Assembly (NCBI GenBank): GCA_964486295.1
Contig: CAZAMF010000001.1
Span: forward strand, 1 to 64,000
Direction of reading: 5' to 3'
Origin: CALBZG01 sp964486295
GTDB taxonomy: Bacteria > Bacillota > Clostridia > Peptostreptococcales > Anaerovoracaceae
Length of the DNA: 64,000 nt
Part shown: piece after piece, positions 44,071 through 51,837 of the stretch
Layout: each line of letters begins with the position of its first letter
Numbering within the stretch: the first letter of the stretch is position 1
Position numbers and translations under genes: made by a program
Notes under the pieces: generated by a model
What the model was told of the DNA's origin: nothing
The model's input: the letters and a program-made list of their open reading frames with translations, nothing else
Database searches by the model: none

Positions 44071-44781
44071 ATGTACAAAGATAAAATAAAAGGATTCGTC
44101 GCCGGATCGCTGGCAATGACATTAATATTTGCCATGACGTTTTCGGTCTATGCCTTAGTCGGAGAGAAAACCATTACAGCAAGTTATAACGATGTAAAAA
44201 TTTATATCGACCAGAAGCTTATAACTCCAAAGGACGTAAACGGAAATATCGTCGAACCGTTTATATATAATGGTACGACGTACCTGCCTGTCAGGGCTGT
44301 TGGGGAGGCCTTCGGCAAATCGGTATCCTGGGATAAGAACACAAATACAGTCTATATAGGCACACAGCCTGCGGTGTCCTACCAGAACACTGTATATGGA
44401 TTCCGTTTTTCATTGCCTGACAGTTGGCGCAGCTTCACTATTATCAATGGACAGTGGCAAGGCACCGCTTTGTCAGGAAGCCAGGCCGGAAATGTGGTTG
44501 CAAGCGGACCGTTGATCTCCATCAGGCATCCGCTCTGGACTAAAGAAGCTGCCCGCCAGGATATCCCGATTATGGTGTTCACGTATTCTCAATGGAATGC
44601 TGTTCAGAAAGAAGAGATCAGCCTGGGGGCGGCGCCGATCGGGCCAAGCGAACTCGGACGTAATTCGAGATATGTTTTTGCACTTCCGGCCCGATATAAT
44701 TACGCGTTTTTTCCTGGCTATGAAGAAGTACAGGACATTCTTGATGGAAAACCTTTAGTTCCCACCGAACAATTCGAGTAA
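44071..44781 (+). CDS. Exported protein with one stalk (copper-amine-oxidase-like) domain
   Basis: A 236-residue protein. A signal peptide or signal anchor (about 8-30, SLAMTLIFAMTFSVYALV) is followed by a stalk domain (about 35-108) with the repeats DVKIYIDQKLITPKDVNG and GTTYLPVRAVGEAFG. The C-terminal 120 residues have no family I recognise and include YGFRFSLPDSWRSF, a pattern found in envelope-associated proteins. It lies 18 bp after the CDF gene, so it may be expressed with the metal response. The ATG follows GAAGGAGCAGC. Confidence 0.72.
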   Translation: MYKDKIKGFVAGSLAMTLIFAMTFSVYALVGEKTITASYNDVKIYIDQKLITPKDVNGNIVEPFIYNGTTYLPVRAVGEAFGKSVSWDKNTNTVYIGTQPAVSYQNTVYGFRFSLPDSWRSFTIINGQWQGTALSGSQAGNVVASGPLISIRHPLWTKEAARQDIPIMVFTYSQWNAVQKEEISLGAAPIGPSELGRNSRYVFALPARYNYAFFPGYEEVQDILDGKPLVPTEQFE

Positions 44782-44845
44782 CGAATAGTCAATAGTATAA
44801 AACGAAAGCAAGCGGCAGAGAACAACATTAGAGGAGGCGGAGAAA

Positions 44846-46495
44846 ATGAATATCAAGTTTTTGGGTGCGGCAATGTCTGTAACCGGGTCCTGTCATCTCG
44901 TCACCACAGACAAATACAAGTTTTTACTGGACTGCGGACAGTTTCAAGGCAGCAGGACTCTGGAGAAATTGAACTTTGCGGACCTGGGCTTCGATCCGGC
45001 AGAAATCGATTTTATGATTTTAAGCCACGCCCACATCGACCATTGCGGGAGAATACCCCTTCTTACAAACCGCGGATTCAAAGGGAAGATCTATTGTACA
45101 GATGCCACGGCTGATCTGGTCGGCATTATGCTCAAAGACAGTGGTCATATTCATGAATTGGAAGCGGAATGGAGCAATAAGAAAGCTTTAAGGCAAGGGA
45201 GGACCCTTGTGGAGCCCCTTTTTACTATGAATGATGCGGCTGCATCACTGAAATTTCTGAACCCGGTCTTATATGAGCAATTCATTGATATTAATCAGGA
45301 TGTCAGGCTAAGGTTTCTTGATGCGGGGCATATTCTGGGATCGGCAATCGTTGAATTGTGGATCAAAGAAAAAGATCAGATTTCTAAGCTTGTGTTTTCC
45401 GGTGATCTGGGAATGCGAAACGCTCCGATTCTGAGAGATCCAACGTTCGTACAAGAGGCTGACTATCTGATCATGGAAACGACATACGGAAACAGAACTC
45501 ACGAATCCAAAAAAGACAGTATGGATAAGTTCATACAAATCATATTGAAAACAATCAAGAGAAAGGGAAACGTCATCATTCCTTCCTTTGCCGTCGGAAG
45601 AACTCAGGAACTGATCTACCAATTGAACCGATATTACGATGAAAACAAAGAATGCCAAAACGTCCTAAGGAATATCAAGGTTTATGTGGACAGCCCACTG
45701 GCCACCAGCGCCACTGAAATTTTCAGGAGACATACTGATGACTTTGATGAGGAAACAAGAGCTTATATCCTGAATGGCGACAATCCGCTGGACTTCAAGA
45801 ATTTGGTGTTCACAAGGACAAGCGACGAATCCAAACAGTTGAACTTCATCGAAGAACCAAAGATCATCATATCAGCCAGTGGGATGTGTGATGCCGGCCG
45901 TATCAAGCATCATTTGAAACACAATCTTTGGAACCCGAAATCAAGCATAATAATAGTCGGTTATCAGGCAGAAGGGACACTGGGCCGATCCCTTGTCAAC
46001 GGAGACAAGGATGTCCACATATTCGGTGAAAAGATCCATGTGGCCGCAGAGATATACAGCCTGGAAGGCCTGTCGGGCCATGCAGACAAAAATGGTCTTT
46101 TTGAATGGATTTCTGGATTCAAGAAGATGCCTCAGAAGGTTTTTCTGGTGCATGGAGAGGACGATGCGAAACACGCTTTTGCCGAAACGGTTAAACAGAC
46201 CCTCGGATATGAATGTACGGTTATAGAGGATGTGTCAGAGTATAATCTGGATGCAAATGTGATAATCAGCATCGATGATGTCAAAAATAGAGTATCAGCC
46301 GGTGTGCAGATGTTCAAGCTGAGAGACCGGCTGGCCAAGATCCATGATGAGTTTGAAGCGGTTGTACATAATGCCGATATCGCTGAAAATAAAGGCATCC
46401 CGGCTGAACGGATGAATGAGATATCAAATGCGATCCTTGAACTTGAGAAAACGACAATGACGTTGGGGTCATTGGTCACCAATACGGAGAATTGA
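44846..46495 (+). CDS. MBL-fold beta-CASP ribonuclease-like protein
   Basis: A 549-residue metallo-beta-lactamase-fold hydrolase. The metal motif is SHAHIDHCG (about 56-64), more ligands are in FLDAGHILGSA and FSGDLG, and the beta-CASP motifs are seen in SFAVGRTQEL, in ISASGMCDAGRIKHHL and in VHGEDDAKHAF. This is the CPSF/RNase J-related YSH1 type that cleaves RNA, cytoplasmic; the exact targets are unknown. It is longer than typical by about 60 C-terminal residues, which look helical. GAGGAGGCGGAGAA precedes the ATG. Its stop overlaps an upstream TTG of corA, so the two may be co-transcribed. Confidence 0.87.
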   Translation: MNIKFLGAAMSVTGSCHLVTTDKYKFLLDCGQFQGSRTLEKLNFADLGFDPAEIDFMILSHAHIDHCGRIPLLTNRGFKGKIYCTDATADLVGIMLKDSGHIHELEAEWSNKKALRQGRTLVEPLFTMNDAAASLKFLNPVLYEQFIDINQDVRLRFLDAGHILGSAIVELWIKEKDQISKLVFSGDLGMRNAPILRDPTFVQEADYLIMETTYGNRTHESKKDSMDKFIQIILKTIKRKGNVIIPSFAVGRTQELIYQLNRYYDENKECQNVLRNIKVYVDSPLATSATEIFRRHTDDFDEETRAYILNGDNPLDFKNLVFTRTSDESKQLNFIEEPKIIISASGMCDAGRIKHHLKHNLWNPKSSIIIVGYQAEGTLGRSLVNGDKDVHIFGEKIHVAAEIYSLEGLSGHADKNGLFEWISGFKKMPQKVFLVHGEDDAKHAFAETVKQTLGYECTVIEDVSEYNLDANVIISIDDVKNRVSAGVQMFKLRDRLAKIHDEFEAVVHNADIAENKGIPAERMNEISNAILELEKTTMTLGSLVTNTEN

Positions 46496-46515
46496 AAACC
46501 GGAAGGCGATCATTT

Positions 46516-47577
46516 ATGGATACGACTAGTAAAAAGCGCTCATTAAAATCCGGCACGCCTCCCGGCAGCCTGGTGCATATCGGAAGAAAAAACAGCGGTG
46601 AAGTTAAAATCAACATTTTCGATTATATTGAAGACAGCTTTGGGGAAAAGGAGATCGAGCCGAAGGAACTGCTTTTTCCTGTCTTTGAAAAATCAGTCAA
46701 CTACTGGATCAATGTTGAGGGCGTACATGATGCCAAGGTTATTGAAAAGATCGGACAAATTTTTCACATCCACCCCTTGGTGATGGAAGATATCCTCAAT
46801 ACGGAACAGCGGCCTAAAATAGAAAATTACGATGATTATGTCTATATTGTGGCAAAGGTCCTGTCCTATGATGAAACGCTGAATGATATCTCCACAAGGC
46901 AGGAGAGTATTATTCTCGGCGAAAACTATGTCATATCGTTCAGTGAAGGGGAAACCGGCATCTATGATCCATTGAGGGAAAGAATCAGACAGGGGCTGGG
47001 GCAGATCAGAAAGTCGGGTTCGGACTATCTCACATATGCCTTGCTTGATCTGATCGTTGATAACTATTTCGATGTGCTGGAAGGACTGAATGACCGGATC
47101 GAATTCGCTGAGGATGAATTGATCTCATCGCCAGCACCGGAAACCCTCAGAACGATACATCAATTAAAAAGGCAAATGGTTTTTTTGCAAAAAGCGATAT
47201 GGCCGTTGCGCGAAGTGATTGGAGCGCTGGAAAGAAATGAAATATCATTTATGAAAGAGCCGACACTTCTTTATATCAGAGATTTGTATGACCATATTTT
47301 TCAGATCATTGAAACCACAGAAACCTTGAGAGATATCATATCCGGCATGCTGGATATGTATCTTTCCGGGATCAGCAACAGAATGAACGAAATCATGAAG
47401 GTGCTGACGATTATTTCAACCGTCTTCATACCACTTACTTTTATCGCGGGCTTGTATGGAATGAACCTGATCATGCCGGAATACAACTGGCCTTTCATGT
47501 ATCCGTTGTTATGGGTGATCATGTTAACCATAGCGTTCATGATGCTTGCGTTTTTTAAAAAGAAGAAATGGTGGTAG
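46516..47577 (+). CDS. corA: CorA-family magnesium/cobalt transporter
   Basis: A 353-residue CorA protein with a large N-terminal cytoplasmic domain (about 1-285) and two C-terminal helices. The hallmark pore motif YGMN follows the first helix (LTFIAGLYGMNL, about 305-316), and the basic tail FKKKKWW ends the protein. It forms a homopentamer that takes up Mg(II), sometimes Co or Ni. The start ATG 46516 follows GGAAGGCGATCATTT; a TTG at 46492 lies within the previous gene's end. A terminator hairpin follows 36 bp after the stop. Confidence 0.93.
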   Translation: MDTTSKKRSLKSGTPPGSLVHIGRKNSGEVKINIFDYIEDSFGEKEIEPKELLFPVFEKSVNYWINVEGVHDAKVIEKIGQIFHIHPLVMEDILNTEQRPKIENYDDYVYIVAKVLSYDETLNDISTRQESIILGENYVISFSEGETGIYDPLRERIRQGLGQIRKSGSDYLTYALLDLIVDNYFDVLEGLNDRIEFAEDELISSPAPETLRTIHQLKRQMVFLQKAIWPLREVIGALERNEISFMKEPTLLYIRDLYDHIFQIIETTETLRDIISGMLDMYLSGISNRMNEIMKVLTIISTVFIPLTFIAGLYGMNLIMPEYNWPFMYPLLWVIMLTIAFMMLAFFKKKKWW

Positions 47578-47612
47578 ACCGGCAAGCGCAATAAAACGAG
47601 GTCAAAAAATCA

Positions 47613-47648
47613 GGCCATGAAGTATTTCTGCATTCATGGCCTCTTTAA
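47613..47648. terminator. Bidirectional terminator after corA
   Basis: Arms GGCCATGAA and TTCATGGCC around an 11-nt loop, with CTCTTT on the plus side and TGATTTTTT on the minus side, between corA and the convergent GNAT gene. Confidence 0.75.
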
Positions 47649-47654
47649 TAGTTT

Positions 47655-48086
47655 TTAATCAAGCTTGAGTTCGAAACAATACGCACATTTTTCAAATCCA
47701 TAGATTTCATAGAATCTATGAGCTTCTTTTCTTGGCATCCCCGAGTCGAGCACGATGGCGTGGCAGCCTCTCTTCTTGGCCAGCTCTTTTGCGTGATCCA
47801 TCAGGCTGCGGCCATATCCTTTCCCGCGATCTTCCTGGTTGGAAATAATACTTGATACGTAACAGGTCTGCCCCGACAGCCAGAACGTATTGAAATAAGT
47901 TCCGTGGCAGAAGCCCTTTGGTTTGCCGTCGTCAAATACGAAAAAAGCGAAATCATTGTCGTTCGCCAGAACTTCTTCGTAGACTTTTCTAATGACATCC
48001 TTATTATAGGTATTGTAGGTCCACAATTTTTCGATGTAGTCAAATGCCAGATCAAAATCTTCCATTGTTGCGTTCTTGATTTCCAT
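47655..48086 (-). CDS. GNAT-family N-acetyltransferase
   Basis: A 143-residue GNAT protein. Motif A is SSIISNQEDRGKGYGRSLM (about 78-96), with the acetyl-CoA loop RGKGYG, and the C-terminal HRFYEIYGFEKC is the usual last strand-helix block. Small stand-alone acetyltransferase; the substrate is not predictable. GGGAGGATCATTTT precedes the ATG. It converges on corA and shares the bidirectional terminator. Confidence 0.85.
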   Translation of the reverse strand: MEIKNATMEDFDLAFDYIEKLWTYNTYNKDVIRKVYEEVLANDNDFAFFVFDDGKPKGFCHGTYFNTFWLSGQTCYVSSIISNQEDRGKGYGRSLMDHAKELAKKRGCHAIVLDSGMPRKEAHRFYEIYGFEKCAYCFELKLD

Positions 48087-48259
48087 AAAATGATCCTCCC
48101 GATATTGTAATTTAGTATTCTAAAACTCGGATGAAATAATTTTCGGCCTCGATTCGATTGTGTTTTCTTCTCCGATACAATATTATTATAAGGGTATAAA
48201 CTGTGATTTTATACTTTTATCTTATCAAATAATGGTGTTTTTTTATCGCGGGAGTAGAA

Positions 48260-49162
48260 ATGAACTCAAAATCTGACACTCTTTATTACAAAACCACGTA
48301 TCAGGACGAAACCTTCCCGGTTAATCTTTATAGAATTAACCGTTATTCATGCGATCCTCCTGGCCGGGGGTATAACGATCTGCATTGGCATGACGCTGTG
48401 CAGTTTACCATGGCTGTTAAAGGAACATTGACGATTCGGGTCAACGGCGAGGACTTTGAACTGGCGCAAGGAGAAGGTATATTTATCAACAGCGGCCTGC
48501 TTCATATCACGACGGACATCTCTGATGAGGGCGAATATATCAGCTTGGACTTTCCTGAAAAGATGTTATCCTTTTATCCCGGGAGCAAAATGGAGCAAAA
48601 ATTTGTTCAGCCTTATATCAATAATTATGCTTTGCCGGCTGTTTCCCTGAAAAAAGGAGTAGATTGGCAAGGGAAGATACTTGACCTATTATGGCAACTA
48701 ATACGGGAACTATCCGCAAAAGAATCCTCTGCGTCCGAATACAAGGCAGCCTTGTTGATCAGTGAGATCTGGTACCATTTAATAACCAATATCATTCTGG
48801 ACACTCCTGAAACTTCAATTCCCGTTCTTAGAAGACAGGAACGCATTCAGACACTGATTGCTTTTATTCAAAACAATTACGGATCTAACATCACGATCGG
48901 CGATATTTCCGATTCGGCAAATATCAGCGTAGCCGAGTGTTTTCGCTGTTTTACCAGATTAGTTCATGCGGCGCCATACGAATATCTTACAAAATACAGG
49001 ATCAACCGCAGCATAGACTTGCTTAGTGAGACATCGTTGTCCATCACCGAAATAGCAGGGCAGGTGGGATATAACTACACAAGCCAATATATTAAAGCAT
49101 TCAAAAAGCAAATCGGGATGACTCCTAATGAATATCGTGTAAGCCAAGCCCCGGTTACATAG
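48260..49162 (+). CDS. AraC-family transcriptional regulator
   Basis: A 300-residue regulator with an N-terminal cupin sensor domain (about 30-110, DLHWHDAVQFT) and a C-terminal double helix-turn-helix AraC domain (about 190-295). The signature blocks are IGDISDSANISVAECFRCF and ITEIAGQVGYNYTSQYIKAF with GMTPNEYR. Such proteins usually sense small molecules and control neighbouring catabolic genes, so the 2-hydroxyacid dehydrogenase downstream is a candidate target. A coding remnant (49233-49364) lies between the two. CGGGAGTAGAA precedes the ATG. Confidence 0.9.
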   Translation: MNSKSDTLYYKTTYQDETFPVNLYRINRYSCDPPGRGYNDLHWHDAVQFTMAVKGTLTIRVNGEDFELAQGEGIFINSGLLHITTDISDEGEYISLDFPEKMLSFYPGSKMEQKFVQPYINNYALPAVSLKKGVDWQGKILDLLWQLIRELSAKESSASEYKAALLISEIWYHLITNIILDTPETSIPVLRRQERIQTLIAFIQNNYGSNITIGDISDSANISVAECFRCFTRLVHAAPYEYLTKYRINRSIDLLSETSLSITEIAGQVGYNYTSQYIKAFKKQIGMTPNEYRVSQAPVT

Positions 49163-49232
49163 TTGTTCTAAAAAGGCTGCATTGTATGCAAAATTGAAAG
49201 GCTAATCCATTAGTGGTTAGCGTTATGCAATT

Positions 49233-49364
49233 TTGAGAGATCACATTGCAGTAGAAGTCATGCCTTCTTTGGATCCAAGCTCCATAACAGCTTATACCGC
49301 GGCAAGCACGGCTCATGAAATTATTTCTCTGATCGCACTTCAAAAGAAAAACGGTTTCAGATAG
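49233..49364 (+). pseudogene. Possible C-terminal gene remnant
   Basis: An open 43-codon stretch ending in a TAG, with a plausible, well-composed protein end (VEVMPSLDPSSITAYTA then STAHEIISLIALQKK). It has no ribosome site or good start, and a stop lies directly upstream in frame. It fills the 226-bp gap between the AraC regulator and the dehydrogenase and looks like the decayed end of a gene. The parent family was not recognised. Confidence 0.35.
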
Positions 49365-49388
49365 AATAGTATAAAAAAAGGAGGACCC

Positions 49389-50363
49389 ATGAAAATTGTA
49401 ATCAGCGATTATCCTGATGATTTGAACAGAAATACCGATTATGAAGTAATGCTGCTTCAACATGAACTGCCGGATGCCCGGATCGTGGTGCATCCCTATA
49501 TCAACCATTCCGATTTTTTGGATGAAATGGCGGAAGCCGATGGCCTGATTACCGCTTTTCTGACAATAGATGATGCGGTATTATCGCATTGCAAAAACTT
49601 GAAGTGTATCAGCGTGAATGCAACAGGCTACAATTCCATCGATCTTAAAGCTGCTGCTAAAAAGGATATTGTGGTTTGCGCACTGAAAGATTACTGCACC
49701 GAAGAGGTTGCTGATTTCACACTGGCACTGATGCTGTCGCTGGTAAAAAAACTAAAACTCCATCAGCACTTTGTTGATGAAGAACACATCTGGCAATTCA
49801 CAAAAGTCGGATCTGTTTTACGACTTCGCGGTAAGACCTGGGGAATTTTCGGCTTTGGCCGGATCGGCCAGGCGGTGGCGAAAAGGGCGCAGGCCTTTGG
49901 CATCCATGTTGTTGCAGTGGATCCGTTTATACCCCCGGCTGTGGCGGAAGCTCTGGGAGTCAGCCTGGTAGACAAGGAATATGTTTTGGAGCATGCGGAT
50001 ATGATATCCAACCACATGAGCGTATCGTCGGATAGCAGCACATTTTTCGATTGCGAGTTCTTCGGGAAATTATTGAGGAAGCCCATGTTTGTCAATGTTG
50101 GCCGGGGAGTCTCTGTTGATGAAGAAGCGCTTCTATGGGCGCTGAATGAAGAATTAGTGTCAGGGGCAGGCTTGGACGTGCTTGCGGATGACGGCCTTTC
50201 AATATCCACCAACCCGCTGGTTGGCAAAGAGAACGTGATCATCACGCCGCATGCTGCTTTTTATTCTGAAGATTCCATCAAAGCTTTGCAGGACATATCC
50301 TGCAATAATTTAGCAAGCTGTCTGAAAGGCGAGACTCAAAAGATCAATTATATAGTTCGATAA
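49389..50363 (+). CDS. D-isomer-specific 2-hydroxyacid dehydrogenase
   Basis: A 324-residue NAD(P)-dependent enzyme that reduces 2-keto acids to D-2-hydroxyacids or the reverse. The nucleotide motif is IFGFGRIGQAVAKRA (about 153-167). The active-site Arg is in NVGRGVSVDEEAL and the His in TPHAAFYSEDS. The usual catalytic Glu in the DV(F/Y)E block is replaced here by LDVLADD, so activity may differ. The substrate is not known. AAAAAAAGGAGGACCC precedes the ATG, and a terminator follows. The AraC gene upstream may control it. Confidence 0.87.
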   Translation: MKIVISDYPDDLNRNTDYEVMLLQHELPDARIVVHPYINHSDFLDEMAEADGLITAFLTIDDAVLSHCKNLKCISVNATGYNSIDLKAAAKKDIVVCALKDYCTEEVADFTLALMLSLVKKLKLHQHFVDEEHIWQFTKVGSVLRLRGKTWGIFGFGRIGQAVAKRAQAFGIHVVAVDPFIPPAVAEALGVSLVDKEYVLEHADMISNHMSVSSDSSTFFDCEFFGKLLRKPMFVNVGRGVSVDEEALLWALNEELVSGAGLDVLADDGLSISTNPLVGKENVIITPHAAFYSEDSIKALQDISCNNLASCLKGETQKINYIVR

Positions 50364-50399
50364 TTCGAAAACTGCTTGGCAGGGATTGATTTTTAAGAA

Positions 50400-50450
50400 A
50401 TCAGGCGTAAAGTAATTCACAAATGAATAATTTTACGCCTGATCTTTATT
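50400..50450 (+). terminator. Terminator after the 2-hydroxyacid dehydrogenase gene
   Basis: Hairpin with arms ATCAGGCGTAAA and TTTACGCCTGAT around a 20-nt loop, then CTTTATTT. Confidence 0.7.
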
Positions 50451-50493
50451 TCCGCTTAACGGTTATGAAATGATATGAAAGGAAGATCGAACA

Positions 50494-51456
50494 ATGGGGA
50501 AATACCAGCCAAAAGATTCGTCCAGATCGCCGCGGTTTTGCGGCAACAGAACATTTATGAGATTGCCTGAAGTAAGAACATTGGAGGATGTTGATTTTAT
50601 AGTAACAGGTGTACCGTTTGATACAGGCGCTTCATTCCGTGGAGGAGCCAGATTCGGACCCGCCGCCGTGAGAGAAACATCGATCCTGCTGCGCCCTTAC
50701 AACTATGAACAGGATATCAACATCTTTGACTTTGCCTCCGGGGTGGATTATGGCGATATCGAAATCATACCGGGCTATATTCATGAAACCTACGACAGGA
50801 TGGTGGAGCAGTTGAAGCCGGTCTATGAAGCCAATGTCGTTCCGATTTGCATCGGCGGAGACCATTCCATCTCTCTAGGAGAACTCAGAGCGCTGAAAGC
50901 AGCCATTGGGCCGGTTGCCCTGATTCATTTCGACTCCCATACCGATACATGGGATAATTACTGGGGAATGAAATATACTCACGGAACACCATTTCGCAGG
51001 GCCTTTGAAGAAGGCTGCCTGATTGCGGACAAAACAATCCAGATCGGCATGAGAGGTCCGCTCTACAATCCGGGAGATATCAACGACTCTCGTGAAATGG
51101 GATTCGAACTGCTGACCGCGGGAGATGTCCACCGAAAGGGCATCGACTATGTGGTTCAGAGAATCCAGGAAAGAGTCGGCGATACTCCGGCCCTTGTGTC
51201 ATTTGACATCGATTTTCTGGATCCATCCTGCGCACCTGGAACCGGCACACCTGAAATCGGCGGGTTTACCACATGGGAGGCACAGGAGTTGATTCGAAAA
51301 GGGCTGAAGGGTTTGAACATCAAAGGATATGATCTGGTCGAAGTGCTCCCCGCCATGGACCACGGTGACATCACAGCCTTTGCAGCATCCGGGATCATTT
51401 ATGAATTTATTACTCATATTGCACTGAATATAAAAAATAAAACCCACAAGCCATGA
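50494..51456 (+). CDS. speB: Agmatinase
   Basis: A 320-residue ureohydrolase that converts agmatine to putrescine and urea. The di-manganese site motifs are GGDHSISLGE, HFDSHTDTWD and SFDIDFLDPSCAPGTGTPE, all in order and with normal spacing. The C-terminal VLPAMDHGDITAFAA block is family-typical. Arginase, guanidinobutyrase or formiminoglutamase activity is possible but less likely. GAAAGGAAGATCGAAC precedes the ATG. The gene ends just before a hairpin (51441-51467) and the truncated tRNA copy, so it forms the left border of the surface-protein island. Confidence 0.88.
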   Translation: MGKYQPKDSSRSPRFCGNRTFMRLPEVRTLEDVDFIVTGVPFDTGASFRGGARFGPAAVRETSILLRPYNYEQDINIFDFASGVDYGDIEIIPGYIHETYDRMVEQLKPVYEANVVPICIGGDHSISLGELRALKAAIGPVALIHFDSHTDTWDNYWGMKYTHGTPFRRAFEEGCLIADKTIQIGMRGPLYNPGDINDSREMGFELLTAGDVHRKGIDYVVQRIQERVGDTPALVSFDIDFLDPSCAPGTGTPEIGGFTTWEAQELIRKGLKGLNIKGYDLVEVLPAMDHGDITAFAASGIIYEFITHIALNIKNKTHKP

Positions 51457-51467
51457 ACTTGTGGGTT
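51441..51467. terminator. Hairpin at the left edge of the SLH island
   Basis: Arms AACCCACAAG and CTTGTGGGTT, loop 7 nt. A near-identical hairpin is at 54763-54790 in front of the complete tRNA-Ala. No clear T-tract on the plus strand; an A-rich tract precedes it, giving T residues on the minus strand. Confidence 0.6.
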
Positions 51468-51471
51468 GATG

Positions 51472-51518
51472 TATGGTGGAGAATAGGAGGTTCGAACTCC
51501 TGATCTCTTGACTGCCAG
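51472..51518 (-). pseudogene. Truncated tRNA-Ala(GGC): 3' part only
   Basis: These 47 bp are identical to 54793-54839. They contain the anticodon loop CTGGCAG through the T-arm, acceptor strand and encoded CCA of tRNA-Ala(GGC). The match ends exactly at the 5' edge of the anticodon loop; the 5' half is absent. This is the pattern left by integration into a tRNA gene. Confidence 0.85.
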
Positions 51519-51689
51519 AGAATATAAACCTGCTTCTGGTAGTCACATGCGGGACTTTAACAATTGAAATCACAATGAAATAACACGCAGATAAAACCAT
51601 ATATAAATAAATAACAGAAAATTCAAATATTATACAATCTTGTCAGGATAATTCTATTAAAAGCGGGGTATATTTTATATTATAAAGTA

Positions 51690-51763
51690 TGATGGAATCG
51701 ATGAACAACTGGGTCTGAATGTGGACGCTTATACCCAGTTGCGAGATAGTAGCGTAACCGGCC
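51690..51763 (+). promoter_or_regulatory. c-di-GMP-II riboswitch
   Basis: The sequence follows the class II c-di-GMP aptamer. It contains GGAATCGATGAACAACTGGG, TGAATGTGGACGCTT, and the hallmark GAGATAGTAGCGTAACCGGCC-like end (51742-51763), close to GAGTTAGTAGTGCAACCGACC of the Clostridium acetobutylicum example. The pair GACGC/GCGT replaces GCAC/GUGC by compensatory change. The last aptamer strand ACCGGCC also forms the terminator stem, so binding of c-di-GMP should allow transcription of the SLH gene. Confidence 0.9.
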
Positions 51764-51779
51764 AACAAGGTCGGTTTTT
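51757..51779 (+). terminator. Riboswitch expression-platform terminator
   Basis: Hairpin with arms ACCGGCC and GGTCGGT, loop AACAA, then TTTTT. It overlaps the 3' end of the c-di-GMP-II aptamer. Confidence 0.85.
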
Positions 51780-51837
51780 GTATTAATTGAGAAATGCAGA
51801 TGTAGGAGGTAGTAAATCTGAAGAAAGGAGAATTGCC

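Noticed and set aside
51787..51837. Longer N-terminus for the SLH protein starting at 51787
   Set aside because: It would put polar residues before a good signal peptide and skip the AAAGGAG site in front of the ATG at 51838.
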